DNA from: UBA4416 sp038327195
GTDB lineage: Bacteria > Bacteroidota > Bacteroidia > B-17B0 > Aurantibacillaceae
Reading direction: 5' to 3'
Assembly: GCA_038327195.1 (NCBI GenBank)
Contig: JBBQKU010000001.1
Span: 1-64,000 of the forward strand
DNA: 64,000 nucleotides
The notes below the pieces were generated by a model. It was given only the letters and a program-made list of their open reading frames with translations. It was not told where the DNA came from and ran no database searches. A program made the translations under genes and the position numbers. Below, one piece after another: positions 25,880-36,317 of this stretch (position 1 is the stretch's first letter; each line of letters begins with the position of its first letter).

Positions 25880-28519
25880 TTGAAAAAAACGACTTCATAT
25901 TTTATTTATTTTATTTTAATTAAAACTGTTTGTTTTTCACAAGTACTTCCTAAACCTATTTTTTCGCTACCTGCTGGCTTTTACGCCGATTCAATTTCTC
26001 TTTCCATTACAACCTTAGTTCCAGCATCTCAAATACGATATACTCTAAATGGAAGTGAGCCAACCATAACCTCCATGCTATATTCTGGCCCTATTAAAAT
26101 AAAAAATCGGTCTCACTTAGCAAATTCTATTTCTACAATAAAAACAAATCCATCTTTTAGTTATCCTCATCCTGGTTATGACATTTTAAGAGCTAATACG
26201 CGTGGTTGGTTGCATCCGTTTGACACTACTTTTAAAGCTACTGTAATAAAAGCAAAAGTATTTAAATTAGGATTTGTTTCAGATTCAACAAGAGTTGCTT
26301 CTTATTTAATTAAGGAGGGAACTTCTGTTATGTTTTCATTGCCTGTGATTTCAATTAGTTTGGATAGCTTAGATTTATTTGATTACACAAATGGCATGTA
26401 TGTTTATGGGAAAGATTCTGTTATTGAAGGCAACTACAATAATGATACAGTCGAAAAAAAGGCATATATCGAGTTTTTTGAAAGTACAGGAATTCAAAAA
26501 ATTGGACAATTCGCAACTATAAAAAATCATGGTAATGGTGGTAGACATGCACCTCAAAAATCATTGCAATTAAAAGCAGAATCAAGTTATGGTAAAGGAT
26601 ATTTCGAAAATAAATTTTTTCAAAATTCGGAAGTAACCAAACACGATAGATTGTTATTAAGAAATGGTGGGCATCGTTTAGACTGTATGCCAAGAGATGA
26701 TGTTGGCGGAGATTTTTTTAAATCTATTAATAATATAACTCAAAATAATAGACAGTGTATCGTTCTTTTAAATGGAGAATATTGGGGCGTTGAAACATTA
26801 AAAGAGCTTGTTGATAATAATTATTTTTTAAGAAAATATAATATTCCAAAAGCTAACTGTGTTATTTTACAACAAACAGGCTCTATAAATGAAGGATTGC
26901 CAGGTGATGAATTGCCTTACACCAATTTATTATCTTTTTTAAGTGCTAATAGTTTATCTACTACTCCAAATTTTAATTATGTAAATGGTGAAATGGACAT
27001 TCAGAGTTTCACTGATTTTCAATGTGCCGAAATATTTATTGGTAATGGTGATTGGCCTGATAACAATGTGAAATTTTGGAGGTTTAAACGTCCAACAAAT
27101 GATTTGTCTTTATATAATCATTTAGATGGAAGATGGCGTTGGATGATATATGATTTAGATGCTTCTTTTGGCGGAGATTGTTCTGGCATTTTTCCTGCAC
27201 ATAATTCCTTAATCCGAGCATTAGACCCAACGTATAATAACTATACATTACCTTTGCGCTCGCTTATTTCTAATTCTCAATATAAAATTGATTTTATTAA
27301 TCGATATGCAGATTTACTAAATTCTAATTTTTTAAGTACTCAATTGGTAAAGTCAATTAATAAAACAAGTTCGGTATTTAACCCTGAAATGCCACAACAT
27401 GTTGCTCGTTGGAGATATCCTTCTATTGCAACAAATTTAGTTGTACGAGATACTGAGACGCCTTCAACAACCAAATGGAATGCTATAATTAGCGGTATGT
27501 TGAATTTTGCCGGTCAAAGAGCAAATAAAACACGTAAAAATTTCTTAAGTTATTTCTCGTTAGCAGATACAGTAAAAATCACCATTAATGTTAATGATAC
27601 AACAATGGGTAAAGTAAAAATCAATTCGCTTTACTTAGATAATTGGTTAATTAAAAATACTTCAAAAGTTTATCCATGGACAGGAACTTATTATAATGGA
27701 AATCCAATTACTATTGAAGCTATGGCTTACCCTGGATTTAAATTTGAACATTGGAATTTAATTACTGATATTAGTAAAACAGTTACAAAAAATGTGACTT
27801 CTGATACCTTAATAACAGCTTATTTCATTCCTGATCCAACCTTCTTGCCTTTAAATTATTTAATCCTTAATGAAGTCTTAGTTTTGAATACTACTTCAAT
27901 TAGTGATAATTATTTACAAAAAGATAGCTGGATAGAAATTTATAATCCAAACACCTTTAGTGTTGATTTAGCAGGTTTTTATTTAAGTGACGAAGTTTCA
28001 AATAAAAAGAAATTTCAAATAAAAAACACATCTGGACAAACCATTATTAAACCCCACGATTTTTTAATTATTTGGGCTGATAATGATACCGTTCAAGGAA
28101 ATTTACATGCTAATTTTAAACTTAATTTTAGCGGAGATTCTTTATACTTAACATTACCTAATGGAAAACAAACTGCTGATAGTGTTTTGTTTAATGGTCA
28201 AACTACTAATGTTTCTTATGGAAGACAACATGATGGAGACCCCAATTGGATATTTTTTCCAACACCAACACCAAATGCATCAAATATTAGTGTTGGAATT
28301 AAAGAACAAAATACAAATAAGTTTATCATATACCCAAATCCAGCAAATCTGGAATTAAATATCACAACACCAATTAATTGTAGTATTTACGATGTATTTG
28401 GTCGGAATTTAGGAGAATACAAAAACACTTCAAAAATCAATATTTCGAATTTATCGCAAGGTGTTTATTTTTTAAAATCGGAAAATGGTTTCGTTTTTAA
28501 ATTTATTAAAAGCGAATAG
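25880..28519 (+). CDS. CotH kinase family protein with lamin-tail domain and T9SS sorting signal
   Basis: 879 residues from a TTG start at 25880, chosen because KKTTSYFIYFILIKTVCFSQ is a signal peptide. Domains in order: a chitobiase-C-like beta module (about 25-80, IRYTLNGSEPT); a CotH fold (about 150-520) with NGEYWGVETLKE, WPDNNVKFWR and MIYDLDASFGGD, the last holding likely metal-binding acids; a short divergent repeat (PGFKFEHW); a lamin-tail domain (about 655-790, DSWIEIYNPN); and a type A sorting domain starting YPNPANLELNI. CotH proteins are atypical secreted protein kinases. It follows the GT2 by 55 bp and may belong to the same unit. Substrate unknown. Confidence 0.8.
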   Translation: MKKTTSYFIYFILIKTVCFSQVLPKPIFSLPAGFYADSISLSITTLVPASQIRYTLNGSEPTITSMLYSGPIKIKNRSHLANSISTIKTNPSFSYPHPGYDILRANTRGWLHPFDTTFKATVIKAKVFKLGFVSDSTRVASYLIKEGTSVMFSLPVISISLDSLDLFDYTNGMYVYGKDSVIEGNYNNDTVEKKAYIEFFESTGIQKIGQFATIKNHGNGGRHAPQKSLQLKAESSYGKGYFENKFFQNSEVTKHDRLLLRNGGHRLDCMPRDDVGGDFFKSINNITQNNRQCIVLLNGEYWGVETLKELVDNNYFLRKYNIPKANCVILQQTGSINEGLPGDELPYTNLLSFLSANSLSTTPNFNYVNGEMDIQSFTDFQCAEIFIGNGDWPDNNVKFWRFKRPTNDLSLYNHLDGRWRWMIYDLDASFGGDCSGIFPAHNSLIRALDPTYNNYTLPLRSLISNSQYKIDFINRYADLLNSNFLSTQLVKSINKTSSVFNPEMPQHVARWRYPSIATNLVVRDTETPSTTKWNAIISGMLNFAGQRANKTRKNFLSYFSLADTVKITINVNDTTMGKVKINSLYLDNWLIKNTSKVYPWTGTYYNGNPITIEAMAYPGFKFEHWNLITDISKTVTKNVTSDTLITAYFIPDPTFLPLNYLILNEVLVLNTTSISDNYLQKDSWIEIYNPNTFSVDLAGFYLSDEVSNKKKFQIKNTSGQTIIKPHDFLIIWADNDTVQGNLHANFKLNFSGDSLYLTLPNGKQTADSVLFNGQTTNVSYGRQHDGDPNWIFFPTPTPNASNISVGIKEQNTNKFIIYPNPANLELNITTPINCSIYDVFGRNLGEYKNTSKINISNLSQGVYFLKSENGFVFKFIKSE

Positions 28520-28645
28520 TTTTTTTAATACTTTTCTTAAAAATTCTATTTATCTAATGTTTGTTAGTAATTAACATTTATTGATTAATAAAACCTTTTA
28601 TGATTAATTAGTTTATTTGGTTTTTTATTTATATTAGAAGATTAT

Positions 28646-30082
28646 ATGATGACAACTATTTCAAAAAAAAACGGCCCAATTGCTAAAGAGAGTTTAGTGA
28701 TTATTTGTAAAACATTTAAACCAAATACAACATATGCTTTGTCAAAGGAGCAAGTTGATTACATTTTAAATGACATAAAAAAAAATGATAAAAAAGCTAT
28801 TACTATCAATGCTCTTGATCGAACGGTTTCTGTGGTCTTAGTAGATGAAGCTAAAAATCATTATACAAACTTAGAATTAATTCGTAAACATGGTAGTTCA
28901 TTATCTGATGCTATTAATGCAGATAAAAGAACTGCAATTTGTGTTGTAAATGAATTATTAAATGCAGATTATTCTTTAGCTCTTGCAGAAGGATTAGCTT
29001 TAGGAAACTATCAATTTATAAAACACAAACCGTCTGATTCTAAAAAAGCAAACACACTCGCATCTATAAATATTATAGATGCAAAAGTATTAGCGCAACA
29101 CGTTTCAAATCTTTCTATAGCTATTGATGCTACCCTTAAAGCGAGAGATTTAGTAAACGAACCTGTAAATTATTTAAATGCCATTCAACTTTCTCAAGCT
29201 TTCAAAAATATGGGTAAAGATGCTGGTTTTAAAGTTGAGGTTTATAACAAAGCGAAAATCAAACAACTTAAAATGGGGGGGTTATTAGCTGTAAATCAAG
29301 GCAGTGTTGACGAGCCAACCTTTACGGTTATGGAATACAAGCCAAAAAATGCAAAAAATAAAAAACCATATGTTTTAGTTGGTAAAGGTGTTGTATATGA
29401 TACTGGTGGTTTAAGTTTAAAGCCAACAGCAAATAGTATGGATTTAATGAAATGCGACATGGCTGGCTCAGCCGCTGTTGGTTGTACATTATACGCTATT
29501 GCTAAAGCCAAATTAAATATACATGTAATAGGCCTCGTTCCGGCAACTGATAACAGACCAGGATTTAACGCTTTTGCACCTGGAGATATTATAACCATGA
29601 TGGATGGAAGTACAGTTGAAATGTTGAACTCAGATGCTGAAGGGCGAATGATATTAGGCGATGCTTTGCATTTTGCAAAACGCTATAATCCTGAGATAGC
29701 TATTGAATTATCTACATTAACGGGCGCAGCAGCAGCAGCAATAGGTCAATACGGTATTGTAAGTATGGGAACTGCAACTGACGAACAAAAAACTAAACTA
29801 ACGGTTAGCGGACTTCGTATGCATGAACGCTTAGTTGAATTTCCGTTTTGGGATGAATATGCTGAATTATTAAAATCAGATATTGCTGATCAAAAAAATC
29901 TTGGTGGCCCTTATGGTGGCGCTATTACTGCCGGTAAGTTTTTAGAGAAATTTACAAATTATCCTTACATGCATTTCGATATTGCTGGTCCTGCATTTAA
30001 TACTGCAAAAGATAGTTATCGTGGAAAAGGTGGAACAGGATATGGTGTTCGTTTGTTATTTGATTTTTTCTCAAACTTATAA
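28646..30082 (+). CDS. Leucyl aminopeptidase (M17 family)
   Basis: 478 residues. The C-terminal catalytic domain is complete: VGKGVVYDTGGLSLKP, MKCDMAGSAAV and the family signature NSDAEGR with Asp330/Glu332 among the di-zinc ligands. It removes N-terminal residues from peptides in the cytoplasm. The N-terminal domain is divergent, as usual. The next gene starts 1 bp after its stop, so they form an operon. Confidence 0.92.
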   Translation: MMTTISKKNGPIAKESLVIICKTFKPNTTYALSKEQVDYILNDIKKNDKKAITINALDRTVSVVLVDEAKNHYTNLELIRKHGSSLSDAINADKRTAICVVNELLNADYSLALAEGLALGNYQFIKHKPSDSKKANTLASINIIDAKVLAQHVSNLSIAIDATLKARDLVNEPVNYLNAIQLSQAFKNMGKDAGFKVEVYNKAKIKQLKMGGLLAVNQGSVDEPTFTVMEYKPKNAKNKKPYVLVGKGVVYDTGGLSLKPTANSMDLMKCDMAGSAAVGCTLYAIAKAKLNIHVIGLVPATDNRPGFNAFAPGDIITMMDGSTVEMLNSDAEGRMILGDALHFAKRYNPEIAIELSTLTGAAAAAIGQYGIVSMGTATDEQKTKLTVSGLRMHERLVEFPFWDEYAELLKSDIADQKNLGGPYGGAITAGKFLEKFTNYPYMHFDIAGPAFNTAKDSYRGKGGTGYGVRLLFDFFSNL

Positions 30083-30083
30083 T

Positions 30084-31190
30084 TTGAAATTACTTTATTA
30101 CATATTCATATTTTTTTCTTTTATTGGTGTTTCTCAAAACACCTCCGAAAGTCTTATTGTCATTCATTATGACGAAGGTGGAAAAGCTGAATTAAAACAA
30201 AATATATACAAGTATACATTTACAAATAATGTGTATGCTGGCAGAGAAAAACTATTAACTGTAGTCGGTCGTAAAAACGATAAAGATTATGTCCGTTTTG
30301 ATAAAGGCTTAAACACCATTTATAAAGATCGATATTTAATTTCTAGTTCTGGAAACGTTGTTGATTTAATAGATAAAAAAGTATTGTATGATGGCATTGC
30401 ACAACTTGTAAGATGCAGTAATGATAGTATTATTTTTTACACAAATGATATATTTAAAGGTAAGTTCTATTCTTATTTTAACATTAAAACAAATAAGTAT
30501 GCCGAAATAAAATCTTTAACTTTTAAAGCTATAATTGGTCAAGATGTAGAATTTGACAAAACAAAATCACCATACAAGTTATACTATTATCCAATAGATA
30601 AGCCTAAAGTATTATTAATGGAAGATGCAGGGCATGGTGGCGTAAGTTCAACCTATAAGCTAGGTGGAACTCCATTATATTGGATTGATAATAACACATT
30701 TGTATTTCCTAATGTTAAAATAACTAATCTTGAAGGCGCGTTTGTTAAATATAATTTGCTTACTCGAACTGGTAAAGAAATTGGGTTTTTTAACTCTACA
30801 TCTAATTTATCTCCAAATTATAAAATACAAGAAGAGGCAAGCTCTAAATTATTAGAATTTTATTTTAAGGATAAACTTTATTTAATAAATCCAATTAAGG
30901 AAACGATGCTTATTAGTAATTACAAAGAAATAGGAAATGGTTATGCGGTAGAAGTCGTTGAAAAGCCTGCGGGGCGTGCAATTTATTTAAAAGGCAAAGA
31001 AATTGGGAAAATACATTTTGGATTAACAAACATTAAATCATCTCCACATTATGCCGCTATTGTAAAAGAAATTGTGATGGGGGATGAATCTTACCAACAA
31101 GGTATTTCTGTTTACAATACGAGTTCTTTAAAATGGGAAAATATTGATGGAGAAGATGTTGCCTCATTAGTTGGTTGGATTAATTATTAA
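30084..31190 (+). CDS. Exported protein of unknown function, beta-rich
   Basis: 368 residues from a TTG at 30084, one base after the aminopeptidase stop. The frame is open further upstream (to 29982), but only the later start gives a signal peptide (KLLYYIFIFFSFIGVSQ). The mature part has many short beta-strand repeats (for example YWIDNNTFVFPN, FYFKDKLYLINP), suggesting a propeller. I recognise no family. It lies between aminopeptidase and pdxA with 6 bp to the latter. Confidence 0.6.
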   Translation: MKLLYYIFIFFSFIGVSQNTSESLIVIHYDEGGKAELKQNIYKYTFTNNVYAGREKLLTVVGRKNDKDYVRFDKGLNTIYKDRYLISSSGNVVDLIDKKVLYDGIAQLVRCSNDSIIFYTNDIFKGKFYSYFNIKTNKYAEIKSLTFKAIIGQDVEFDKTKSPYKLYYYPIDKPKVLLMEDAGHGGVSSTYKLGGTPLYWIDNNTFVFPNVKITNLEGAFVKYNLLTRTGKEIGFFNSTSNLSPNYKIQEEASSKLLEFYFKDKLYLINPIKETMLISNYKEIGNGYAVEVVEKPAGRAIYLKGKEIGKIHFGLTNIKSSPHYAAIVKEIVMGDESYQQGISVYNTSSLKWENIDGEDVASLVGWINY

Positions 31191-31196
31191 GAAATC

Positions 31197-32249
31197 ATGA
31201 TAGAAAATAAAGTAGTAGTAGGTATATCGCAAGGTGATATTAATGGTATTGGCTTAGAAATTATTTTAAAAACATTAATAGAACCAGAATTGTCTGAAAT
31301 CTGTATTCCTGTTTTATTCAGTTCGCAAAAAACAGTTTCTTATTTCAGAAAAGCATTAAATTTAGATGAATTTAATTTTAATCCATTACGCGATTTTAAT
31401 CAAATTCACACAAAAAAACCAAACGTTTTTATTTGTTATGAAGAAGAGGTTGTAATTGAATTAGGTAAACCATCTGTATTAAGTGGAAAATACGCTAAAA
31501 TTGCTTTAGAGCAAGCTACGCAGGCTCTAATTGAAAAAAAAATAGACGTATTAGTAACTGCCCCAATTAATAAACATACCATGCAAGAAGCAGGATTTAA
31601 TTATCCAGGCCACACTGAATATTTAGGTGAAAAATTAGGTGGTAAACCACTAATGCTTTTATGTGCCCACGATTTAAGAGTTGCTGTAGTATCAGGACAT
31701 GTTGCATTAAAAGACGTATCTCAAAGTATTACCCAAGAAAATGTATATTCTAAAATTGAGCAATTACATAGTTCATTAATAAAAGATTTTGGAATTCGTA
31801 AGCCTAAAATTGCTGTACTCGGTTTAAATCCTCATGCTGGTGAAAATGGTTCAATGGGAAGTGAAGAGCAAACAGCAATAATTCCAGCAATTAAAAAAGC
31901 TCAAGAAAAAATGTTTGTTCAGGGTCCTTATTCAGCTGATGGTTTTTTCGGAAACAATACCCAATCTCAGTTTGATGGTGTATTAGCAATGTATCACGAT
32001 CAAGGATTAATTCCATTTAAAACATTAGCATTTAACAGTGGTGTAAATTACACAGCTGGTTTAAATTTTGTTCGTACCTCTCCAGATCATGGTACAGCTT
32101 ATGAAATAGCTGGGAAACAAATTGCCGATGCTACATCGTTTAAAGAAGCCATTTTCATGGCTATTGATGTCTTTAAATCTAGACAATTGTATGCAGAGAT
32201 TTCCGCTAATCCCTTAGCTATTACTCAAATGAAAAAAGAAAGAGAGTAA
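31197..32249 (+). CDS. pdxA: 4-hydroxythreonine-4-phosphate dehydrogenase PdxA
   Basis: 350 residues. Family landmarks: GISQGDINGIGLE at the N-terminus, TAPINKHTMQEAGFNYPGHTEYL, GLNPHAGENG, and YHDQGLIPFKTLAFNSGVNYT with SPDHGTAYEIAGK; the three metal-binding His residues are present. It oxidises 4-phospho-hydroxythreonine in the DXP-dependent pyridoxal phosphate pathway. Co-directional with the preceding two genes at close spacing. Confidence 0.94.
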   Translation: MIENKVVVGISQGDINGIGLEIILKTLIEPELSEICIPVLFSSQKTVSYFRKALNLDEFNFNPLRDFNQIHTKKPNVFICYEEEVVIELGKPSVLSGKYAKIALEQATQALIEKKIDVLVTAPINKHTMQEAGFNYPGHTEYLGEKLGGKPLMLLCAHDLRVAVVSGHVALKDVSQSITQENVYSKIEQLHSSLIKDFGIRKPKIAVLGLNPHAGENGSMGSEEQTAIIPAIKKAQEKMFVQGPYSADGFFGNNTQSQFDGVLAMYHDQGLIPFKTLAFNSGVNYTAGLNFVRTSPDHGTAYEIAGKQIADATSFKEAIFMAIDVFKSRQLYAEISANPLAITQMKKERE

Positions 32250-32336
32250 ATTTTCATTTATCCATTATAGTAAAGAAATGCTTGTTTTCACAACTAGCAT
32301 AGTTTAACACAATTTAAGACTTAAAACGCTTAATAC

Positions 32337-32367
32337 TTGCTGTATTAAGACTAAAATCGTAAATTCG
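32337..32367 (+). promoter_or_regulatory. Promoter candidate for the uppS-bamA unit
   Basis: TTG at 32337-32339, 20 bp spacer, TAAATTCG at 32360-32367 (one mismatch to TAnnTTTG). It is 13 bp upstream of the uppS start. Confidence 0.4.
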
Positions 32368-32380
32368 TCGTTCATTAAAA

Positions 32381-33121
32381 ATGAGCCAGAAAGAACAAAT
32401 AAATAAGGAAAACGTGCCTAAGCACATCGCCATTATCATGGATGGTAATGGTCGTTGGGCAAAACAACAAGGAGAAAATCGTATTTATGGTCATTACGAA
32501 GGCGTAAATTCTGTTAGAAGTGTAGTTAAAGGTGCTGGCGAAATAGGTGTTAAATATATTACTCTTTACGCTTTCAGTACCGAAAATTGGAATAGACCGA
32601 AAGAAGAAGTCGATGCATTAATGGAATTGCTAGTCGCAACCATTAGTATGGAAACTCCTGAACTTCATAAAAAAAATGTGCGCCTTCAAGCTATTGGAAA
32701 TATAAATAGTTTACCGCCTTCATGTATTGATGAGTTAAATGAATCAATTAATATGACTGCAAATAATACTGGTTTAACTTTAGTGTTAGCATTAAGTTAC
32801 TCCTCAAAGTGGGAAATCATAAATGCAGTAAAACAAATTGCAACTGACGCTAAAAACAATAAGATAAACATTGAAGATATATCAGAAAAAGATATTCAGA
32901 AATACCTTTGTACAAAAGACATTCCTGATCCCGAATTAATGATTAGAACGAGTGGGGAAAATCGTATTAGTAATTTTTTGTTGTGGCAATTAGCATACGC
33001 TGAATTTTATTTTACCGAAACTTTATGGCCTGATTTCAGAGAAGAAGATTTATTTACAGCTGTTTTAAATTATCAAAACAGAGAAAGAAGATTTGGTAAA
33101 ACTAGCGAGCAATTAATATAA
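32381..33121 (+). CDS. uppS: Isoprenyl transferase / undecaprenyl diphosphate synthase
   Basis: 246 residues. AIIMDGNGRWAKQ near the N-terminus holds the catalytic Asp; TLYAFSTENWNRP and the C-terminal DPELMIRTSGENRISNFLLWQLAYAEFYF are diagnostic. It extends farnesyl diphosphate with isopentenyl units to the C55 carrier for peptidoglycan and surface glycans. It lies 6 bp before bamA, the usual order in this phylum. Confidence 0.95.
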   Translation: MSQKEQINKENVPKHIAIIMDGNGRWAKQQGENRIYGHYEGVNSVRSVVKGAGEIGVKYITLYAFSTENWNRPKEEVDALMELLVATISMETPELHKKNVRLQAIGNINSLPPSCIDELNESINMTANNTGLTLVLALSYSSKWEIINAVKQIATDAKNNKINIEDISEKDIQKYLCTKDIPDPELMIRTSGENRISNFLLWQLAYAEFYFTETLWPDFREEDLFTAVLNYQNRERRFGKTSEQLI

Positions 33122-33127
33122 ACATAA

Positions 33128-35698
33128 ATGACATTTTTAAAACGAATACTTCTTTTTGCAATAATTGTTAATTCATTTTCTGGTTTCGCTCAGATTACTG
33201 GAGATGCCAAATTTGCAATGGATTCTATTGATTGGGCAAAGCCAAAAGAGTATTTGATTGCGGGTATTCAAATTGAATGTTCCCAATTCACTGATAAAAA
33301 CGTTGTTAGATTATTATCGGGATTAACAGTTGATGATAAAATTCAGATACCTGGTGATAAAATTGGAGAAGCTATTAAAAATCTTTGGAAACAAGGATTA
33401 TTTGAAGACGTACAAATTTATTTAGAAAAAACAATTGGCGATAAAGCCTTTCTAAAAATTGCAGTTACAGATAAACCAAAACTAACAAAATTTTCTTTTA
33501 ATAGTGTTGTTAGAAAAAACGATGCAGATGAAATAAGAGGTAAAATTCGTTTTGTAACCGGCAAGGTTGTAACGGATTATACTCTAGGTTATATTAAAAA
33601 TGTGGTTAAAGACCATTATGTAAACAAAGGCTTTTATAATGCAAAAGTTGACATTATTTCAAAGCCTGATGTTCTTAGTAAAACTCCTCATGTTATCGTT
33701 TTAATTAATGTAACAAAAGGTAAAAAAGTGCGAATTAAAAACTTAAATATTGAAGGAAATACTGTGATTAAGAGTTGGAAACTTCGTCGTAAAATGAAAG
33801 ACAGTAAGCCTTTCAGACTGTATAATCCTTTTAATTCAGGAAAATATTTAGAAGAAAATTTAGCTAAAGATTTGCCGTCTGTTATTGCAAAGTATAATAG
33901 TAAAGGTTATAGAGATGCTCGAATTCTTAAAGACACGGTTTATTTTGTAAAAAAGAATAGAGTTAATATTGATATAAAAATTGACGAAGGGCATAAATTT
34001 TATTTCGGTAAAATTAATTGGCTCGGAAATGCTAAATACAGAAGTGGGCAATTAGATACAATTTTAAATATTAAACCAGGTGAAGTTTTTGACCAAACAT
34101 TATTAGATCAAAAGTTATTCATGAATCCTACGGGTTATGATATTTCTTCTTTATACATGGATGATGGATATTTGTTTTTTAATGTAACTCCGCAAGAAGT
34201 TAATATTCATAATGATACAATCGACCTTGATATTCATATGTATGAAGGGAAGCAAGCTACTATAAATAAAGTAACGGTTATGGGTAATTCAAAAACAAAT
34301 GACCACGTTATTTATAGAGAGATTCGTACACGACCAGGGCAATTATTTAGAAGATCAGATATTATTCGTACACAACGTGAATTAAGTCAGTTAGGATATT
34401 TTGACCCAGAAAAATTAGGAGTTACTCCTACACCTAATCCTGCGGATGGAACCGTTGATATTGAATATCGTGTTGAAGAAAAACCTTCTGACCAAGTTGA
34501 ACTTTCTGGTGGTTGGGGCGGTGGCCGTGTAGTTGGAACATTAGGATTAACGTTTAATAATTTCTCAATGAGAAATATTTTCAAACCTGCTTCTTGGAGC
34601 CCTTTACCAACAGGTGATGGACAAAAGTTTAGTATTCGAGCTCAAACAAATGGGATTTATTATCAATCGTATAACATGTCATTTACTGAGCCTTGGCTTG
34701 GTGGTAAAAAACCAAATTCGCTTAGTATTTCGGCTTTTCATTCTCGTTTTAATCAAACAGGAGAAAAAAAATATTCTACTGACTCAGAAGGAAATAAAAT
34801 TGATAATCCAAATAGAAGTACGATGTTTATTACTGGTGGCTCAGTTGGGTTTGGTAAACGATTAAAAAAACCAGATGACTATTTCTCGTTATATACAGAA
34901 GCTAGTTATCAATATTATGAGCTAAAAAACTATTCTTATTTTATTTTAGCAAATGGATATGCAAATGATTTTAACTGTAAAATACATTTAACACGTAATA
35001 GTATTGATGCTCCTATTTATCCAAAAAATGGTTCTAATTTTTCATTATTAGGGCAATTTACTCCTCCGTATTCTTTATTTAATGCTAAGGATTACGGAAC
35101 AGCTACAGCTGCTAGTAGATATAAATTTATTGAATACCAAAAATATAAATTTACAGCAGAATGGTTCACTCAATTAACAAATAATAAAGCTGGTGAAGGT
35201 AAGGAAGCACGTAATTTAGTGTTACGTACAAAAATAGGATATGGTATTTTAGGAATGTATAACAAAAAAGTAGGTGTATCTCCTTTTGAGCGTTATTACA
35301 TGGGCGGAAGTGGTTTAAGTGGTTTTCAAAATTTTGTTGCTCGAGAGATTATTGGGTTAAGAGGTTATCAAGATAATTCACTTTCTAGTGCTCAAGGTGA
35401 TCCAATTTGTGCTAGATACACAATGGAGTTACGTTACCCGATTTCTTTAAATCCTCAAGCCACTATCTTTATTTTAGGTTTTGCTGAGGCAGGAAATACC
35501 TGGGCTAAGTACAAAGATTTTAACCCATTCCAAGTTAAACGAAGTGCAGGTTTTGGTTTACGTGTATTCTTACCAATGTTTGGATTATTAGGATTAGATT
35601 ATGGATGGGGCTTTGATAATATACCCGGAAATCCTTCGTCAGGTAATGGCAAAGGACAATTCCATTTTACTTTAGGAGCAGCATTAGGAGAACTTTAA
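33128..35698 (+). CDS. bamA: Outer membrane protein assembly factor BamA
   Basis: 856 residues with a signal peptide (RILLFAIIVNSFSGFAQ). The first about 430 residues hold five POTRA repeats (for example KVRIKNLNIEGNTVIKSWKLRRKM and ATINKVTVMGNSKTNDHVIYREI). The C-terminal half is the 16-strand barrel, with ERYYMGGSGLSGFQNF near the VRGF/Y-type lid region and a last strand FHFTLGAALGEL. It inserts beta-barrel proteins in the outer membrane. Confidence 0.94.
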   Translation: MTFLKRILLFAIIVNSFSGFAQITGDAKFAMDSIDWAKPKEYLIAGIQIECSQFTDKNVVRLLSGLTVDDKIQIPGDKIGEAIKNLWKQGLFEDVQIYLEKTIGDKAFLKIAVTDKPKLTKFSFNSVVRKNDADEIRGKIRFVTGKVVTDYTLGYIKNVVKDHYVNKGFYNAKVDIISKPDVLSKTPHVIVLINVTKGKKVRIKNLNIEGNTVIKSWKLRRKMKDSKPFRLYNPFNSGKYLEENLAKDLPSVIAKYNSKGYRDARILKDTVYFVKKNRVNIDIKIDEGHKFYFGKINWLGNAKYRSGQLDTILNIKPGEVFDQTLLDQKLFMNPTGYDISSLYMDDGYLFFNVTPQEVNIHNDTIDLDIHMYEGKQATINKVTVMGNSKTNDHVIYREIRTRPGQLFRRSDIIRTQRELSQLGYFDPEKLGVTPTPNPADGTVDIEYRVEEKPSDQVELSGGWGGGRVVGTLGLTFNNFSMRNIFKPASWSPLPTGDGQKFSIRAQTNGIYYQSYNMSFTEPWLGGKKPNSLSISAFHSRFNQTGEKKYSTDSEGNKIDNPNRSTMFITGGSVGFGKRLKKPDDYFSLYTEASYQYYELKNYSYFILANGYANDFNCKIHLTRNSIDAPIYPKNGSNFSLLGQFTPPYSLFNAKDYGTATAASRYKFIEYQKYKFTAEWFTQLTNNKAGEGKEARNLVLRTKIGYGILGMYNKKVGVSPFERYYMGGSGLSGFQNFVAREIIGLRGYQDNSLSSAQGDPICARYTMELRYPISLNPQATIFILGFAEAGNTWAKYKDFNPFQVKRSAGFGLRVFLPMFGLLGLDYGWGFDNIPGNPSSGNGKGQFHFTLGAALGEL

Positions 35699-35773
35699 TA
35701 ACCAAAAAAACGTTAATTTGTAAAATATTTGTAAATTGGCACACGTTATGATTTAATATTTAAAACTAAATAA

Positions 35774-36292
35774 ATGAAAAAATTAATTTTAACCACATTT
35801 GCGATCGTTTTATTAACGGCAATTTCTTTTTCTCAAAAAATTGGATATGTAGATAGCGATTATATTTTATCTAAAATTCCTGAGTACAAAGCAGCACAAA
35901 CTGAAATGGATAAAACTTCAGTTGATTGGCAAAAAGAAATTGAAGCAAAATATAATGAAATTGATAAACTTTATAAAATATACCAGGCAGAGTCTGTATT
36001 GCTTACAGATGACATGAAAAAGAAACGTGAAAATGAAATAATTAATAAAGAAAAAGAAGTAAAAGAATTACAAAAATCACGTTTTGGGGTTGATGGCGAA
36101 TTGTTTAAAAAACGAATGGAACTAGTAAAACCAATTCAAGATAAAGTATACAGTGCTGTAAAACAAGTTGCAGAGCGCAATGGTTTAGCGTTTATATTTG
36201 ATAAAGCTGGGCAAGTTTCGTTATTATATTCAAATAATAAATATGATAAAAGCGAAGATGTATTAACTTTTATGGGTTACAATAAAAAATAA
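35774..36292 (+). CDS. OmpH/Skp family periplasmic chaperone (first copy)
   Basis: 172 residues with a signal peptide (LILTTFAIVLLTAISFSQ), then KIGYVDSDYILSKIPEYKAAQTEM, the typical OmpH beginning, and a long charged coiled coil (about residues 40-125) forming a Skp tentacle. It carries unfolded outer-membrane proteins to BamA, encoded 75 bp upstream. The pair of ompH genes after bamA is common in Bacteroidota. Confidence 0.9.
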   Translation: MKKLILTTFAIVLLTAISFSQKIGYVDSDYILSKIPEYKAAQTEMDKTSVDWQKEIEAKYNEIDKLYKIYQAESVLLTDDMKKKRENEIINKEKEVKELQKSRFGVDGELFKKRMELVKPIQDKVYSAVKQVAERNGLAFIFDKAGQVSLLYSNNKYDKSEDVLTFMGYNKK

Positions 36293-36317
36293 GTAATAAA
36301 AAAAACAAAAAACAAAA

